Shown in pieces: positions 7,301-16,931 of a stretch of DNA of 64,000 bases. The notes under the pieces were generated by a model. That model had not been told where the DNA came from. It saw only the letters and a program-made list of their open reading frames with translations, and searched no databases. A program made the translations under genes and the position numbers. Position 1 is the stretch's first letter, and each line of letters opens with the position of its first letter. The stretch lies in NCBI GenBank assembly GCA_905221095.1, contig CAJNBV010000007.1:1-64000 (forward strand), given 5' to 3'. The stretch is from a bacterium (GTDB lineage: Bacteria; Bacillota; Bacilli; Lactobacillales; Streptococcaceae).

Positions 7301-8374
7301 ATGGCCAATATTTTTGATTATCTGAAAGATGTCGCTTACGATTCCTTTTACGACCTTCCTTTAAATGAATTAGATATTTTAGCCTTAACAGAAACCACCT
7401 ACCTCCCCTTTGATAATCTAGTCTCCTCAACTCCTCAGCGACTTTTAGACCTGGCACCTCAGGTTCCAAGAGAGCCCACCATGCTTACTAGTAAAAATCG
7501 CCTCCAGTTATTAGATGAACTAGCTCAACACAAGCGCTTCAAAAATTGCAAACTCTCCTATTTTATCAACGAAATCGACCCTGAACTGCAAAAGCAGTTT
7601 GCGGCTATGACCTACCGCCTCACTCTCGATACTTATCTGATTGTCTTTCGTGGGACTGATGACAGTATCATTGGCTGGAAGGAAGATTTCCACATGACCT
7701 ATATGAAGGAAATTCCTGCTCAAAAGCACGCCCTATGCTATTTAGAGAACTTTTTTGTCCACCACCCTAGGAAAAAAGTCATTCTAGCTGGGCATTCCAA
7801 GGGAGGAAATCTAGCTATCTATGCGGCTAGTCAAATTGAGCAAAACTTGCAAAATCAAATCGCGGCAGTTTATACATTTGATGCGCCTGGTCTCCATCAA
7901 GAATTGACACAGACCGAAGGTTATCAAAGGATAATGGATAGAACCAAGGTCTTCATTCCACAAGGTTCCATTATCGGTAGGATGCTGGAAATTCCTGCCC
8001 ACCAAATCATCGTTCAAAGCACTGCCTTAGGTGGCATCGCCCAGCACGATACCTTTAGCTGGCAAATTGATGACAAGCAATTCGTTCAACTGGATAAGAC
8101 CAACAGTGATAGCCAACAAGTAGACACAACCTTCAAAGAATGGGTGGCCACAGTCCCTGACGAGGAACTCCAGCTCTATTTCGACCTCTTCTTTGGCACC
8201 ATTCTAGATGCTGGGATTAGCTCCATTAATGACCTATCTTCCTTCAAGGCTATCGAACATATTCATCATCTCTTTGTCCAAGCTCAATCCCTCACTCCAG
8301 CAGAAAGGGAAACCATGGGACGCCTTACCCAATTATTGATTGACACCCGTTACCAAGCATGGAAAAATAGATAA
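7301..8374 (+). CDS. Mbeg1-like alpha/beta-hydrolase (DUF2974)
   Basis: 357 residues with the lipase nucleophile elbow GHSKGG (Ser166) and a preceding VFRGTDDSIIGWKEDF segment, both typical of DUF2974 lipase-like proteins. A possible catalytic Asp lies in YTFDAPG, and a His in AQHDTFSW. No signal peptide is seen, so it is likely cytoplasmic. AAAGGAG gives a clear ATG at 7301. It is a single gene convergent with the YdcF-like gene. The substrate is unknown; a lipid or acyl ester is inferred from the fold. Confidence 0.8.
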   Translation: MANIFDYLKDVAYDSFYDLPLNELDILALTETTYLPFDNLVSSTPQRLLDLAPQVPREPTMLTSKNRLQLLDELAQHKRFKNCKLSYFINEIDPELQKQFAAMTYRLTLDTYLIVFRGTDDSIIGWKEDFHMTYMKEIPAQKHALCYLENFFVHHPRKKVILAGHSKGGNLAIYAASQIEQNLQNQIAAVYTFDAPGLHQELTQTEGYQRIMDRTKVFIPQGSIIGRMLEIPAHQIIVQSTALGGIAQHDTFSWQIDDKQFVQLDKTNSDSQQVDTTFKEWVATVPDEELQLYFDLFFGTILDAGISSINDLSSFKAIEHIHHLFVQAQSLTPAERETMGRLTQLLIDTRYQAWKNR

Positions 8375-8403
8375 TACCTTTCAAAAATCAAATATATATA
8401 AAA

Positions 8404-8449
8404 CAAAAGACCTAGAATACAGACTTTCATGTGCATTCTAAGTCTTTTT
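8404..8449. terminator. Bidirectional terminator
   Basis: AAAAGAC and CTAGAAT pair imperfectly with ATTCTA and GTCTTTTT, leaving a loop between. It lies between two convergent genes and has A and T runs on both sides. Confidence 0.6.
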
Positions 8450-8462
8450 AAATAGAATCTGA

Positions 8463-9488
8463 CTACCAAAGAATCCCTTTGTAGGCTATCAAAATGAGGG
8501 CTAATAGCAGGACATAAAAGGCAAGGAAAAGCCATTTCATTTTGACACAGAGAGCCACGTACTCCCGAATAAAAGCAGATGGTATGTAGTAGCCTGCCGT
8601 CCTACAGCCGAGCCCATCTCCCTTCATATTTAGCTTACGGGCATAGGTACTAGTACGAAAGACATGATAGTCATTAGTAACAAAGAGGAAACAAGGATTT
8701 TCAACCAATTGTTCTCCCACTTCTTTTGAAAACAATAAATTCTCATAGGTCGTTCTGGACTTGTCTTCAAGAAGAATGGATTCCATACTGACATCTGTCT
8801 CTTCTAAGATATAATTACAAATGGCCTGCGCTTCAGAAATCTTCTCATCTTCTCCTTGACCTCCGCTTGCAATCAGTTTAACATTTGGATTAGGAGAAGC
8901 CCTGAAGGCCTCGATTGCCTTATCAATCCGACGCTTGAGTAAGGGTGTCACTCTTTCTCCGTCTAACAAGCCAGCTCCATGAATAATGATAAAGTCATAG
9001 CTTTTCTTTTTAGGAATAAACAGGTACAGGATAGAATAAAGCATAAATCCTGCAAAAGCAAAACCGAAAAGAAAATAAGAATAAGTTGTAAATAGAAATA
9101 GGAGATTCAGAAAGTGATTTGTAGAAAATAGCTCATTCCTATCCCACAATCTAAATGACATGATCCCAAAAAATATCAAGATAAGAAAACCAAGTAACAT
9201 AGAAAGATAATTAGCTTTGGAATATCCTTCTCGTTTCAGTAAGATGACTCCATTATAGATTAAAAAGAGCCCACTTAGAAAAATCAAAAAAGGAAGGAAG
9301 ACAAAGGTAAATACCAAAAAGAATATGTGAACCTTTTCATATCCATTCTGATAAAAAAAATGGGCCACCGATAAATAGATTGAGATGAGAGACAATAAAA
9401 ATAAGGCTGGATTCCAAAGACTTCTGTTATCTTTCCAAAATGAAAAGACAAATGCGGCTACAATAATTCCTGTAAAAAGATACATCAT
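8463..9488 (-). CDS. YdcF-like membrane protein (DUF218)
   Basis: 341 residues. About five hydrophobic helices (residues 1-165) precede a soluble DUF218 domain with the signature IIHGAGLLDGERVTPLLKRR, SGGQGEDEKISEAQAI, LLEDKSRTTYENL and VTNDYHVFR. A final helix closes the protein. Proteins of this family (YdcF, SanA, ElyC) are linked to envelope maintenance, but their chemistry is poorly defined. Two in-frame ATGs lie side by side (9488 and 9485). The GGAGG site spaces better with the second. Confidence 0.82.
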   Translation of the reverse strand: MMYLFTGIIVAAFVFSFWKDNRSLWNPALFLLSLISIYLSVAHFFYQNGYEKVHIFFLVFTFVFLPFLIFLSGLFLIYNGVILLKREGYSKANYLSMLLGFLILIFFGIMSFRLWDRNELFSTNHFLNLLFLFTTYSYFLFGFAFAGFMLYSILYLFIPKKKSYDFIIIHGAGLLDGERVTPLLKRRIDKAIEAFRASPNPNVKLIASGGQGEDEKISEAQAICNYILEETDVSMESILLEDKSRTTYENLLFSKEVGEQLVENPCFLFVTNDYHVFRTSTYARKLNMKGDGLGCRTAGYYIPSAFIREYVALCVKMKWLFLAFYVLLLALILIAYKGILW

Positions 9489-9553
9489 TTCCTCCTTTTA
9501 TAAGTAGATTTTATCATAATTATCCAAAGAGAAAAAGAGGGCATCTATCCCTC

Positions 9554-9991
9554 TCACTCCTTCATCTGACTCTCTGCATCGGCCACGACTTGTTCTAGAC
9601 TGGTCTGACCAAGTTCAGCCTCCATAGCTCGCTGGATTCTCTCCAATTTTTGATCCAAAACCTCATGAATATGAGCTCCGACTGGGCAATTTGGATTTGG
9701 ATTGTCATGGAAACTAAAAAGTTGGCCTGTCTTACCAAGACACTCAACCGCCTGATAAACATCTAAAAGACTAATGTCCTTGAGATCTTTGACAATCTCT
9801 GTTCCTCCTGTTCCACGCGCTACTGAAATCAGCTCTGCCTTCTTCAATTGGGACAAGGTTTTTCTGATAATGACAGGATTGACCCCAACACTAGCAGCCA
9901 GAAAATCACTGGTCACCTTGCTTTCCTTCCCCTTGAGGGCAATGATTATCAGCATATGAGTCGCAATGGTAAATCTACTTGGAATTTGCAT
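9554..9991 (-). CDS. Rrf2-family transcriptional regulator
   Basis: 145 residues with the Rrf2 winged helix (FTIATHMLIII...VNPVIIRKTLSQLKKAELI, then ARGTGGTEI). Only one Cys is visible (PNPNCPVG), so the three-Cys Fe-S ligand set of IscR/NsrR is absent. It resembles the YwnA-type branch, which may sense by thiol chemistry or not at all. AAAAGGAG precedes the ATG. It is a lone gene, and its targets cannot be read from the context. Confidence 0.85.
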   Translation of the reverse strand: MQIPSRFTIATHMLIIIALKGKESKVTSDFLAASVGVNPVIIRKTLSQLKKAELISVARGTGGTEIVKDLKDISLLDVYQAVECLGKTGQLFSFHDNPNPNCPVGAHIHEVLDQKLERIQRAMEAELGQTSLEQVVADAESQMKE

Positions 9992-10066
9992 ACTCTTCTC
10001 CTTTTTACGAGGCTCCCCTGCCTCTACTCTTCTTTTTCTTTTATTATACCCTTTTTAGTTGTAATG

Positions 10067-10909
10067 TCAATCATTACCACTTTTCAACCAAGCATCTAAT
10101 TCCCTATCATAGCCCTCTTTCTGGGCTAATTCTCTCAGAAATTCCTGATTATGAGTATGATGGATACCATTGACCAGACTTTCATAGTAAACCTCAAAAT
10201 AAGGGAGTTTCAGGTCTTTAGCTAGCTGCAATTCAGCTGCCACATCGTACTCCACCCGTCGGAAGTCCATATCTACCAAGCCCTGGTCATCAAACTCCAA
10301 AATCATATACTGGGCCCGCAAGTCCTTCCTCAACTGGGAATCTAGAAAGAAAGGTTGCCCAATCGAACCCGGATTGACAATCAATTGCCCACCAGTCCCA
10401 TAACGAAGCAACTGCTGGTGAATATGGCCATAAACGGCTATATCGCAGGACGGATTGGTCACCAAGCGGTCAAAATCCTCTTGCGCCCCAGTATGAATCA
10501 ACTCACGCCCCCAGTTCTTATCAGGCAGATGATGGCTAATTCCAACTGTCAAATCCCCAAACTGACGATGAATCTGGAGAGGTTGATTGTGGAGCAGTTC
10601 AATTTCTTCTAGGGAAATTTCCTCTAAAACATACTGGCACTGGCGCAAGAGATAACGTTGGCTGGGACGAGTACTATCCAGTTCCTTGCGGACACCATGC
10701 CACAGACTGTCTTCCCAGTTTCCTAAAACTCTAGCCGTAATCGGTAGTTGAGCCAACAAGTCCAAAATCCTTCTACGCCCTGTCCCTGGCATGAGAATAT
10801 CTCCTAAAAGCCAGTATTCATCCACTCCTAGCTGCCGTGCATCTGCCAAAACAGCCTCCAAGGCGGTGGTATTTCCATGAATATCTGAAAGAAGAGCTAT
10901 TTTTGTCAT
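10067..10909 (-). CDS. Metallophosphoesterase, YfcE/calcineurin-like
   Basis: 280 residues with the metal-binding motifs in order: DIHGN (about residues 9-13), GDILMPG, GNWE, ISHHLPD and YGHIHQ followed by VNPGS. This set defines calcineurin-type phosphodiesterases that use two metal ions. Cytoplasmic, single gene, divergent from psaR. The natural substrate is not evident. Family members act on phosphodiesters or nucleotides. Confidence 0.85.
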   Translation of the reverse strand: MTKIALLSDIHGNTTALEAVLADARQLGVDEYWLLGDILMPGTGRRRILDLLAQLPITARVLGNWEDSLWHGVRKELDSTRPSQRYLLRQCQYVLEEISLEEIELLHNQPLQIHRQFGDLTVGISHHLPDKNWGRELIHTGAQEDFDRLVTNPSCDIAVYGHIHQQLLRYGTGGQLIVNPGSIGQPFFLDSQLRKDLRAQYMILEFDDQGLVDMDFRRVEYDVAAELQLAKDLKLPYFEVYYESLVNGIHHTHNQEFLRELAQKEGYDRELDAWLKSGND

Positions 10910-11020
10910 ATTCGTCTCCTCGTTTTTTCTCTTGCAATAAGTATAACATAAAAAGTCACAGCTAGAGAAATCTAGCTTTTTTTGATATACTAGATAAAGA
11001 TATTAGACAAGAGGAAGCGA

Positions 11021-11671
11021 ATGACCCCGAATAAAGAAGATTATCTAAAATGTATTTATGAAATCGGCATAGACCTGCATAAAATTACCAACAAGGAAAT
11101 TGCGGCTCGCATGCAAGTCTCTCCCCCTGCCGTAACTGAAATGATTAAACGGATGAAGAGCGAAAATCTCATCCTCAAAGACAAGGAATGTGGCTATCTA
11201 CTGACAGACCTCGGGCTCAAACTGGTCTCTGAGCTCTATCGTAAACACCGCTTGATTGAAGTTTTTCTAGTCCATCATTTAGACTATACAAGTGATCAGA
11301 TTCACGAGGAAGCTGAAGTCTTGGAACATACTGTATCGGACCTCTTCGTGGAAAGACTGGATAAACTACTAGGATTCCCCAAAACCTGCCCCCACGGAGG
11401 AACCATTCCGGCCAAGGGAGAACTTCTGGTTGAAATCAATAACCTACCACTAGCTGATATCAAGGAAGCTGGCTCCTACCGTCTGACTCGAGTGCACGAT
11501 AGCTTTGACATTCTCCATTATCTGGACAAGCACTCACTTCACATCGGAGATCCGCTCCAAGTCAAGCAGTTTGATGGCTTCAGCAATACCTTCACTATCC
11601 TCAGTAAAAACGAGGACTTACAAGTGAATATGGACATCGCCAAACAACTCTATGTCGAGAAAATCAACTAA
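11021..11671 (+). CDS. psaR: Manganese-dependent repressor, DtxR/MntR family
   Basis: 216 residues: N-terminal winged helix (NKEIAARMQVSPPAVTEMIKRM), a dimerisation/metal domain with EEAEVLEHTVSD and FPKTCPHGGTIP, and a C-terminal SH3-like domain, as in DtxR-family regulators of about this size. In pneumococcus the orthologous PsaR represses psaBCA with Mn2+ and is antagonised by Zn2+. A palindrome overlapping the psaB promoter at 19806 in this window fits that role. GAGGAAG precedes the ATG. Confidence 0.92.
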   Translation: MTPNKEDYLKCIYEIGIDLHKITNKEIAARMQVSPPAVTEMIKRMKSENLILKDKECGYLLTDLGLKLVSELYRKHRLIEVFLVHHLDYTSDQIHEEAEVLEHTVSDLFVERLDKLLGFPKTCPHGGTIPAKGELLVEINNLPLADIKEAGSYRLTRVHDSFDILHYLDKHSLHIGDPLQVKQFDGFSNTFTILSKNEDLQVNMDIAKQLYVEKIN

Positions 11672-11689
11672 TTTCTCAAGTCCCCTACT

Positions 11690-11716
11690 AACCCTGAAAA
11701 TCAAATTTTCAGGGTT
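11690..11716 (+). terminator. Terminator after psaR
   Basis: AACCCTGAAAAT (11690-11701) pairs perfectly with ATTTTCAGGGTT (11705-11716), followed by a T-rich tail. Confidence 0.85.
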
Positions 11717-11790
11717 TTATTTCTATCATTTGATTTTACTTTCATTTAGTTGTAGAATGTTTGTAAAAAACAAGAAAGATACCTTAAACT

Positions 11791-12501
11791 ATGAAAAAAT
11801 CACTAAAAATTTTTGCTACATCTAAATGGTTTGACCTCTTCGGAGTTGCTTTGGTCGTTGGGATTGCGATTGCATCTGGCTACCTCAACTCCCGTCTCGA
11901 CAAATTCGTAGACTGGGGACCATGGACAGCTCTTGTTCCCTTTGGATTCATTTCCGTAACCAACGTTGGGATTTCCATGTTGTCCACTCGTTTCACGGGA
12001 AAATTAAGCAAATGGGGAAATTACTTTGGTATTATTAATACCATTTTGTCTGGTACCATTGATTATATCCTTGGAAATAAGGCGGCTATTATCACCTATC
12101 CTGTCACCTTCCTCATCTATACCTTTGCTATTAAGAAATGGGAAGCTTCGCAAGAAGGCAGACCCAACCAAATGAGCCAAAAACAGCTAAAATTGGCGGC
12201 CATCATCATTTCCATCATCGCCTTCCTCTTTGCCTTTGTGACCAACTATATCGGCTATGGGGGCAAGATGAATCTCCTCGCCTACGTAACAACTATCGCC
12301 TTTGCACTTTCCCTCATTGCCAATGCTTTGAATGCATTGAAACTGACAACTCAGTGGGGATTTTGGTTGATTTACAATTTCGTTCAGCTGACAAAGGCTG
12401 GCATTCAAGGAAACTTTGCCAATATCGGTAAATACATCTTTTATATCCTCAATGCAATCGGAGCTTTATTTGTCTGGAATGATGAAGAAGTGGAACAATA
12501 A
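11791..12501 (+). CDS. PnuC-like membrane transporter
   Basis: 236 residues, almost all hydrophobic, with six to seven predicted helices. The segments TYPVTFLIYTFAIKKW and LTTQWGFWLIYNFVQ, plus the aromatic-rich end ALFVWND, resemble PnuC nicotinamide-riboside transporters. The start at 11791 has only a weak ribosome site. It is a single gene behind the psaR terminator. Substrate assignment is by resemblance only; another vitamin such as riboflavin or thiamine is possible for this fold. Confidence 0.65.
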   Translation: MKKSLKIFATSKWFDLFGVALVVGIAIASGYLNSRLDKFVDWGPWTALVPFGFISVTNVGISMLSTRFTGKLSKWGNYFGIINTILSGTIDYILGNKAAIITYPVTFLIYTFAIKKWEASQEGRPNQMSQKQLKLAAIIISIIAFLFAFVTNYIGYGGKMNLLAYVTTIAFALSLIANALNALKLTTQWGFWLIYNFVQLTKAGIQGNFANIGKYIFYILNAIGALFVWNDEEVEQ

Positions 12502-12620
12502 GAGAAAACTCAAATAAAGAAATCTAATAGAATCTCCTTACTAAAATTTTTTAGCATTCTAGTTGAAATTCCCATTCTTTTGGAGTAGAATGAAGTTAGA
12601 TAAAAGAGGGAGGTCATCTT

Positions 12621-13033
12621 ATGAAAAAACTCTTTAGAATCCATTTTACAGCATTGCAGTTATCGATTTGCTACTATTTGCATTTTTCAGCACTAGACCC
12701 GAGACAGCTTTGGACTGGCTCTTGCTCTCTGACTTTATTTTCATCCTTGCTCAAGGACTCCTGCTATTTCGCTTGCTTATCCGACTCAAACATCAATTCG
12801 CTGAGATTTATCCTCAAATCAGTAAAAAGATTCGCTTCTACTATTTAGGGGTTCTCACCATTGATTTTCTATTATTTATCCTCTTCGCCTTCATTAGTTC
12901 TCAGCGATTTTCCACTCTTATGCCAATTGTCACTGCTTGCCATTCTACTTTATATTATAGGACAACTGACTACCTAAGAGAAAACTATCTAGACTTTTAC
13001 GACAAACACATCACTTTATGGGAGTGTTTCTAA
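12621..13033 (+). pseudogene. Small membrane protein, frameshifted
   Basis: The natural start is the ATG at 12621 behind GAGGGAGG (MKKLFRIHFTALQ...), but that frame runs into unrelated residues. The expected continuation (VIDLLLFAFFS, DYLRENYLDFY) is in the +2 frame, open to 13033. Comparison with the paralogue at 13052 (MKNIISIKTIQLLVIDG) places the shift near 12655-12662 and suggests loss of about five bases. The remainder is a hydrophobic protein of about 120 residues with three helices. It is either a true frameshift or a sequencing error. Function unknown. Confidence 0.65.
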
Positions 13034-13051
13034 GGAAAAGGAGGTTTTATC

Positions 13052-13465
13052 ATGAAAAACATCATCTCCATCAAAACCATTCAACTCCTTGTCATTGATG
13101 GAATTATGCTGGCATTTTTGACATTTAAAGAGGGGCTTACTTGGGATTGGATTTTGATTTATAGCGGTTGGCTCATTTTCTTTCATCCTGTGCTATTGAC
13201 CTATCTTTCTAATCAACTTTGTGACCACTTCAGTCAACTCTATTCCCAGATTAGACCAAGATTCTGGCGATTTGCCTTACAAATCCTCTTATGGGATAGC
13301 CTGATCATTCTCTCTTTGCTATTTTTAAGCGGTATCCCACTTTTCTTTCAGGGAAGTCTCCTCATCCTAGGACATCTCATCCCTTCCTATCGCACCTGCC
13401 AAATCCTGAAAAGAGACTTCCCAAAAGCTTATCAAGAACCGATTTCTTTTTGGAGTATTTTATGA
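13052..13465 (+). CDS. Small membrane protein, paralogue of the previous gene
   Basis: 137 residues with four hydrophobic helices and an AAGGAGG site 6 bp before the ATG. It shares layout and residues with the frameshifted neighbour (LLVIDG vs VIDLLL, charged C-terminal tail with FPKAYQEPISFW vs YLDFYDKHITLW), so the pair arose by tandem duplication. They are 18 bp apart and probably co-transcribed. I do not recognise the family. Confidence 0.75.
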   Translation: MKNIISIKTIQLLVIDGIMLAFLTFKEGLTWDWILIYSGWLIFFHPVLLTYLSNQLCDHFSQLYSQIRPRFWRFALQILLWDSLIILSLLFLSGIPLFFQGSLLILGHLIPSYRTCQILKRDFPKAYQEPISFWSIL

Positions 13466-13503
13466 TAGATGAGAAAAACCAAGCTGACTGGGCTTGGTCT
13501 TTC

Positions 13504-13947
13504 TTATCTATTTTTCGTATCAAGGATAATGGTAACCGGTCCATCATTGACCAGCTCAACCTGCATATCTGCTCCAAAGATGCCTGTCTGAACGGGCACT
13601 TCTTGCGCTAATTTTTGATTGAAAGCATCATAGAAATCTGATGCCATATCAGGCTTGGCTGCGCCTGTAAAGGCTGGACGATTGCCTTTCTTAGTATCCG
13701 CAAAAAGGGTAAACTGAGAAATAGAAAGGATTTGTCCTTCAATATCTTTGACAGACAGGTTCATCTTGCCTTCTGCGTCTGAAAAAATCCGCATATTGAC
13801 AAGCTTTCTCACGGCATAGTCCAAATCTTCCTCTTGGTCCTCTGGTCCAACACCAACCAGCAATAAGAGCCCCTGATTGATTTTTCCATGAACCTGACCT
13901 TCGATACTCACTTGGGCTTTTGTAACCCGTTGGATAATGATTTTCAT
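13504..13947 (-). CDS. dtd: D-aminoacyl-tRNA deacylase
   Basis: 147 residues, the exact size of the family. The two signature motifs are present: [17 protein letters not shown] (substrate-gating and activation loop) and [11 protein letters not shown] (the Gly-cis-Pro motif). The enzyme hydrolyses D-amino acids mis-attached to tRNA in the cytoplasm. It lies 29 bp downstream of rel on the same strand and is very likely co-transcribed, a common pairing in Firmicutes. Confidence 0.95.
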   Translation of the reverse strand: MKIIIQRVTKAQVSIEGQVHGKINQGLLLLVGVGPEDQEEDLDYAVRKLVNMRIFSDAEGKMNLSVKDIEGQILSISQFTLFADTKKGNRPAFTGAAKPDMASDFYDAFNQKLAQEVPVQTGIFGADMQVELVNDGPVTIILDTKNR

Positions 13948-13976
13948 AATAGCCTTTCTAGTAAGAGCTCGGGCAA

Positions 13977-16199
13977 TTAGCCGTTGGTCCGTTTGACAGA
14001 GTAAACTTCTGGCACACTCTTAATTTTGTCCACAACCGTAGTCAGTGTAGAGAGGTTGGCAATGCCGAAAGACACATGGATATTAGCAAATTTCATATCC
14101 TTGGTTGGTTGGGCGTTGACTGTTGAGATATTCTTGGTTGTGTTTGAGAGAACTTGCAGTACATCGTTCAATAGTCCTGTACGGTTGAGGCCGTATATAT
14201 CGATATGGGCCATATACTCCTTATTTGAGCTAGAGTACTGGTCTTCCCATTCCACATCAAGGAGACGTTGCTCGTAGTTTTCTTGGGCACGCAGGTTCAT
14301 ACAGTCCACACGGTGAATAGCTACACCACGACCCTTGGTAATGTAGCCAACGATATCGTCACCAGGAACAGGATTACAGCACTTGGCAATTCGCACTAGG
14401 AGACCTGAGGCACCTTCAATGACCACTCCACCCTCATGCTTGACCTTGAGGGTTTCTTTATTTTCAACCTTAATCTCGCCACCTTTGACAAGCTCTTCTG
14501 CTTCCGCCTTGGCCTTGGCACGTTCTTCCTCACGGCGTTCCTTTTCAGTCAGACGATTAAAGACGGTAATCGCACCGATTTCTCCAAAACCAATAGCCGC
14601 AAAGAGGGATTCTTCTGTCTTGTAGCTTGTCTTTTGCAGAACTTGGTCCATGTGGCGCTTGTCCATGAATTTATTGGCCACATAGCCATTTTCTTGGAAC
14701 TGGGCCATCAACATCTCACGACCCTTGTTGACAGACAATTCCTTGTCTTGGTTTTTAAAGAACTGACGAATCTTGTTACGAGCCTTGCTGGTCTTGACCA
14801 TGTTGAGCCAGTCACGACTCGGTCCAAAGGAGTTGGGGTTGGTGACAATTTCAACCTGATCCCCTGTCTTGAGCTTGGTTGTCAGTGGAACCATACGACC
14901 ATTGACCTTGGCACCAGTTGCTTTTTCCCCAACTTTTGTATGGATTTCATAGGCAAAGTCAATCGGTCCTGAATCTTTTGGAAGGGAACGGACAGCACCA
15001 TCTGGGGTAAAGACGTAAATCTCCTCAGCCAGATAGTTTTCCTTAACAGAGTCCACAAATTCCTTGGCATCATCAGCCTGATCTTGGAGCTCCATCATCT
15101 CCTTGATCCAGTTCATACCAATAGCTGATTCCTTGCTGTTGACCTGCCCCTTAATGCCTTTCTTATAAGCCCAGTGAGCCGCAACCCCATACTCAGCGAC
15201 CTCGTGCATTTCTTTAGTACGAATCTGGAATTCAATCGGCCCTTTTGGCCCATAAACAGTCGTATGGATAGACTGATAACCGTTGGCCTTGCGGTTAGCG
15301 ATGTAGTCTTTAAAGCGCCCAGGCATGGGTTTCCAAAGCTCATGCACGTAACCAAGCATGGCATAGACATCACTCTGGGTATCCAAAATACAACGAATGG
15401 CAATCAGGTCATAGATTTCCTCAAAACGTTTTCTCTTATCCTGCATTTTGCGGAAAATCGAGTAAATATGCTTGGGACGACCGTAAATCTTCCCTTTTAG
15501 GTGACGATCCGTCGTATATTCCTCTAATTTTGTGACTACCTCATCCACCAAGGCTTCACGCTCCCTGCGCTTTTCCTTCATCATATGGGTAATCTTGTAA
15601 AACTCTGTAGGATTGAGATAACGGAAAGACAGGTCTTCCAATTCCCATTTAACGCTAGAAATCCCCAAACGGTGGGCAAGCGGTGCATAGATTTCCATAG
15701 TTTCTTTGGAAATACGCTCCTGCTTGTCTTTGCGAAGGTGTTTCAGAGTTCGCATATTGTGCAAGCGGTCAGACAGTTTGACCAAGATAACTCGGATGTC
15801 CTCAGACATAGCCATGAGCATCTTACGATGGTTTTCAGCTAACTGCTCCTCGTGAGACTTGTACTTGACCTTACCGAGCTTGGTAACTCCATCGACAATC
15901 ACGCGCACATCAGGACCAAACTCTCTTTCCAAATCATCCAAGGTCGCATCTGTATCTTCCACCACATCATGCAAGAAACCACAAGCTACCGTTACAGCAT
16001 CTAGCTTGAGCTTAGCTAAAATACCTGCCACTTGGATAGGGTGAATGATATAAGGCTCGCCTGATTTGCGGTATTGACCACTGTGGCAATCCACCGCATA
16101 GACCAAGGCCTTATGGACAAAATGGACATCCTCTTCCGTTAAATATTCTTTGGTTAAAGCGACAACTTCTTCGCCTGTTAAATTCACTTCTTTTGGCAT
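13977..16199 (-). CDS. relA: Bifunctional (p)ppGpp synthetase/hydrolase
   Basis: 740 residues with all domains of the long RSH proteins. The HD hydrolase domain has [10 protein letters not shown] (about residues 80-92) and is intact. The synthetase domain has [13 protein letters not shown] and [25 protein letters not shown] (about 390-450), the zinc-finger/helical region with [12 protein letters not shown], and a C-terminal ACT domain follow. With both active sites complete, it should make and destroy the stringent-response alarmone. It is the first gene of the rel-dtd operon. Confidence 0.95.
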   Translation of the reverse strand: MPKEVNLTGEEVVALTKEYLTEEDVHFVHKALVYAVDCHSGQYRKSGEPYIIHPIQVAGILAKLKLDAVTVACGFLHDVVEDTDATLDDLEREFGPDVRVIVDGVTKLGKVKYKSHEEQLAENHRKMLMAMSEDIRVILVKLSDRLHNMRTLKHLRKDKQERISKETMEIYAPLAHRLGISSVKWELEDLSFRYLNPTEFYKITHMMKEKRREREALVDEVVTKLEEYTTDRHLKGKIYGRPKHIYSIFRKMQDKRKRFEEIYDLIAIRCILDTQSDVYAMLGYVHELWKPMPGRFKDYIANRKANGYQSIHTTVYGPKGPIEFQIRTKEMHEVAEYGVAAHWAYKKGIKGQVNSKESAIGMNWIKEMMELQDQADDAKEFVDSVKENYLAEEIYVFTPDGAVRSLPKDSGPIDFAYEIHTKVGEKATGAKVNGRMVPLTTKLKTGDQVEIVTNPNSFGPSRDWLNMVKTSKARNKIRQFFKNQDKELSVNKGREMLMAQFQENGYVANKFMDKRHMDQVLQKTSYKTEESLFAAIGFGEIGAITVFNRLTEKERREEERAKAKAEAEELVKGGEIKVENKETLKVKHEGGVVIEGASGLLVRIAKCCNPVPGDDIVGYITKGRGVAIHRVDCMNLRAQENYEQRLLDVEWEDQYSSSNKEYMAHIDIYGLNRTGLLNDVLQVLSNTTKNISTVNAQPTKDMKFANIHVSFGIANLSTLTTVVDKIKSVPEVYSVKRTNG

Positions 16200-16544
16200 C
16201 TATACTCTCCAATTCTTCCTACCATTTTATCACTTTTTTAAGAATATGAAAACTAGATTGGAACAGAATAGGAAAAAAATAATTCAGAATTGATTGATAA
16301 TTCAGAATTATTAGTATATAATATATTACGAAGTTAGATTTTAAACTTAGGTGATAGAAGGAGAGATAGACCAACGGAAACCATATTGTAACCCAAAGAC
16401 TTTCTGACTTCCCCCAATTTCCCTGAAGATACGAAAGCTAAACAGTGGAACTCGTGTCACATACACTGGTGTCTTGACTGGATTTTGGAATTAAAAATCC
16501 TCAAGATACTTTCTTTTATCCTTTAGTTTATAAGGAGAACACCT
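16200..16544. other. Intergenic region with repeated ATAATTCAGAATT
   Basis: 345 bp between rel (minus) and a small secreted-protein gene (plus). ATAATTCAGAATT-like copies occur twice within about 35 bp near 16280-16312, followed by TATAATATATT. This may be a promoter with a direct-repeat operator. No coding capacity is seen. Confidence 0.35.
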
Positions 16545-16808
16545 ATGAAAAAAACTGCTATTTCTATCTTTGCTCTCCTGGTGTTAGGAGTTAGCGGCCT
16601 GTTCCTATTCAGCCAGCAAGGCTATAAAAAAACAGTCGTTCAATACTATGCTAACGACCAGAACCTGCCCAATAGGATAAGTTATAGTGAATATAGCGAC
16701 AAACGAGAAGCCAACTACGGCGGCACTCTAAACATCACGTCTATCAAACAAGCTAATGACGGAGTTTATGCAACCTATGAAGGGCAATTGACACCTCTCC
16801 AATATTGA
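16545..16808 (+). CDS. Small exported protein, YxeA-like (DUF1093)
   Basis: 87 residues. A signal-anchor of hydrophobic residues (about 4-24, no lipobox) precedes a soluble part with QQGYKKTVVQYY and the closing YATYEGQLTP. This resembles the YxeA/DUF1093 family, whose members are usually about 110 residues. AAGGAG precedes the ATG and a terminator follows, so it is a single-gene unit. Function unknown. Confidence 0.6.
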   Translation: MKKTAISIFALLVLGVSGLFLFSQQGYKKTVVQYYANDQNLPNRISYSEYSDKREANYGGTLNITSIKQANDGVYATYEGQLTPLQY

Positions 16809-16817
16809 TAAATTGAT

Positions 16818-16849
16818 AACCAGCCTGTCTTCATCTAGTCATGCTGGTT
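16818..16849 (+). terminator. Terminator of the YxeA-like gene
   Basis: AACCAGC (16818-16824) pairs with GCTGGTT (16843-16849), followed by a T run. Confidence 0.8.
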
Positions 16850-16931
16850 TTTTAATTCATTCTAAATCCTTACCTATTCTCCCTAACTGTGCTATACTGA
16901 TAATAGTACATTCTTTGAGATTGGAGCTAAT

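Noticed and set aside
14383..15842. Several plus-strand open frames opposite rel
   Set aside because: Antisense to a conserved 740-residue gene; Ser/Leu-rich shadows of its codons.
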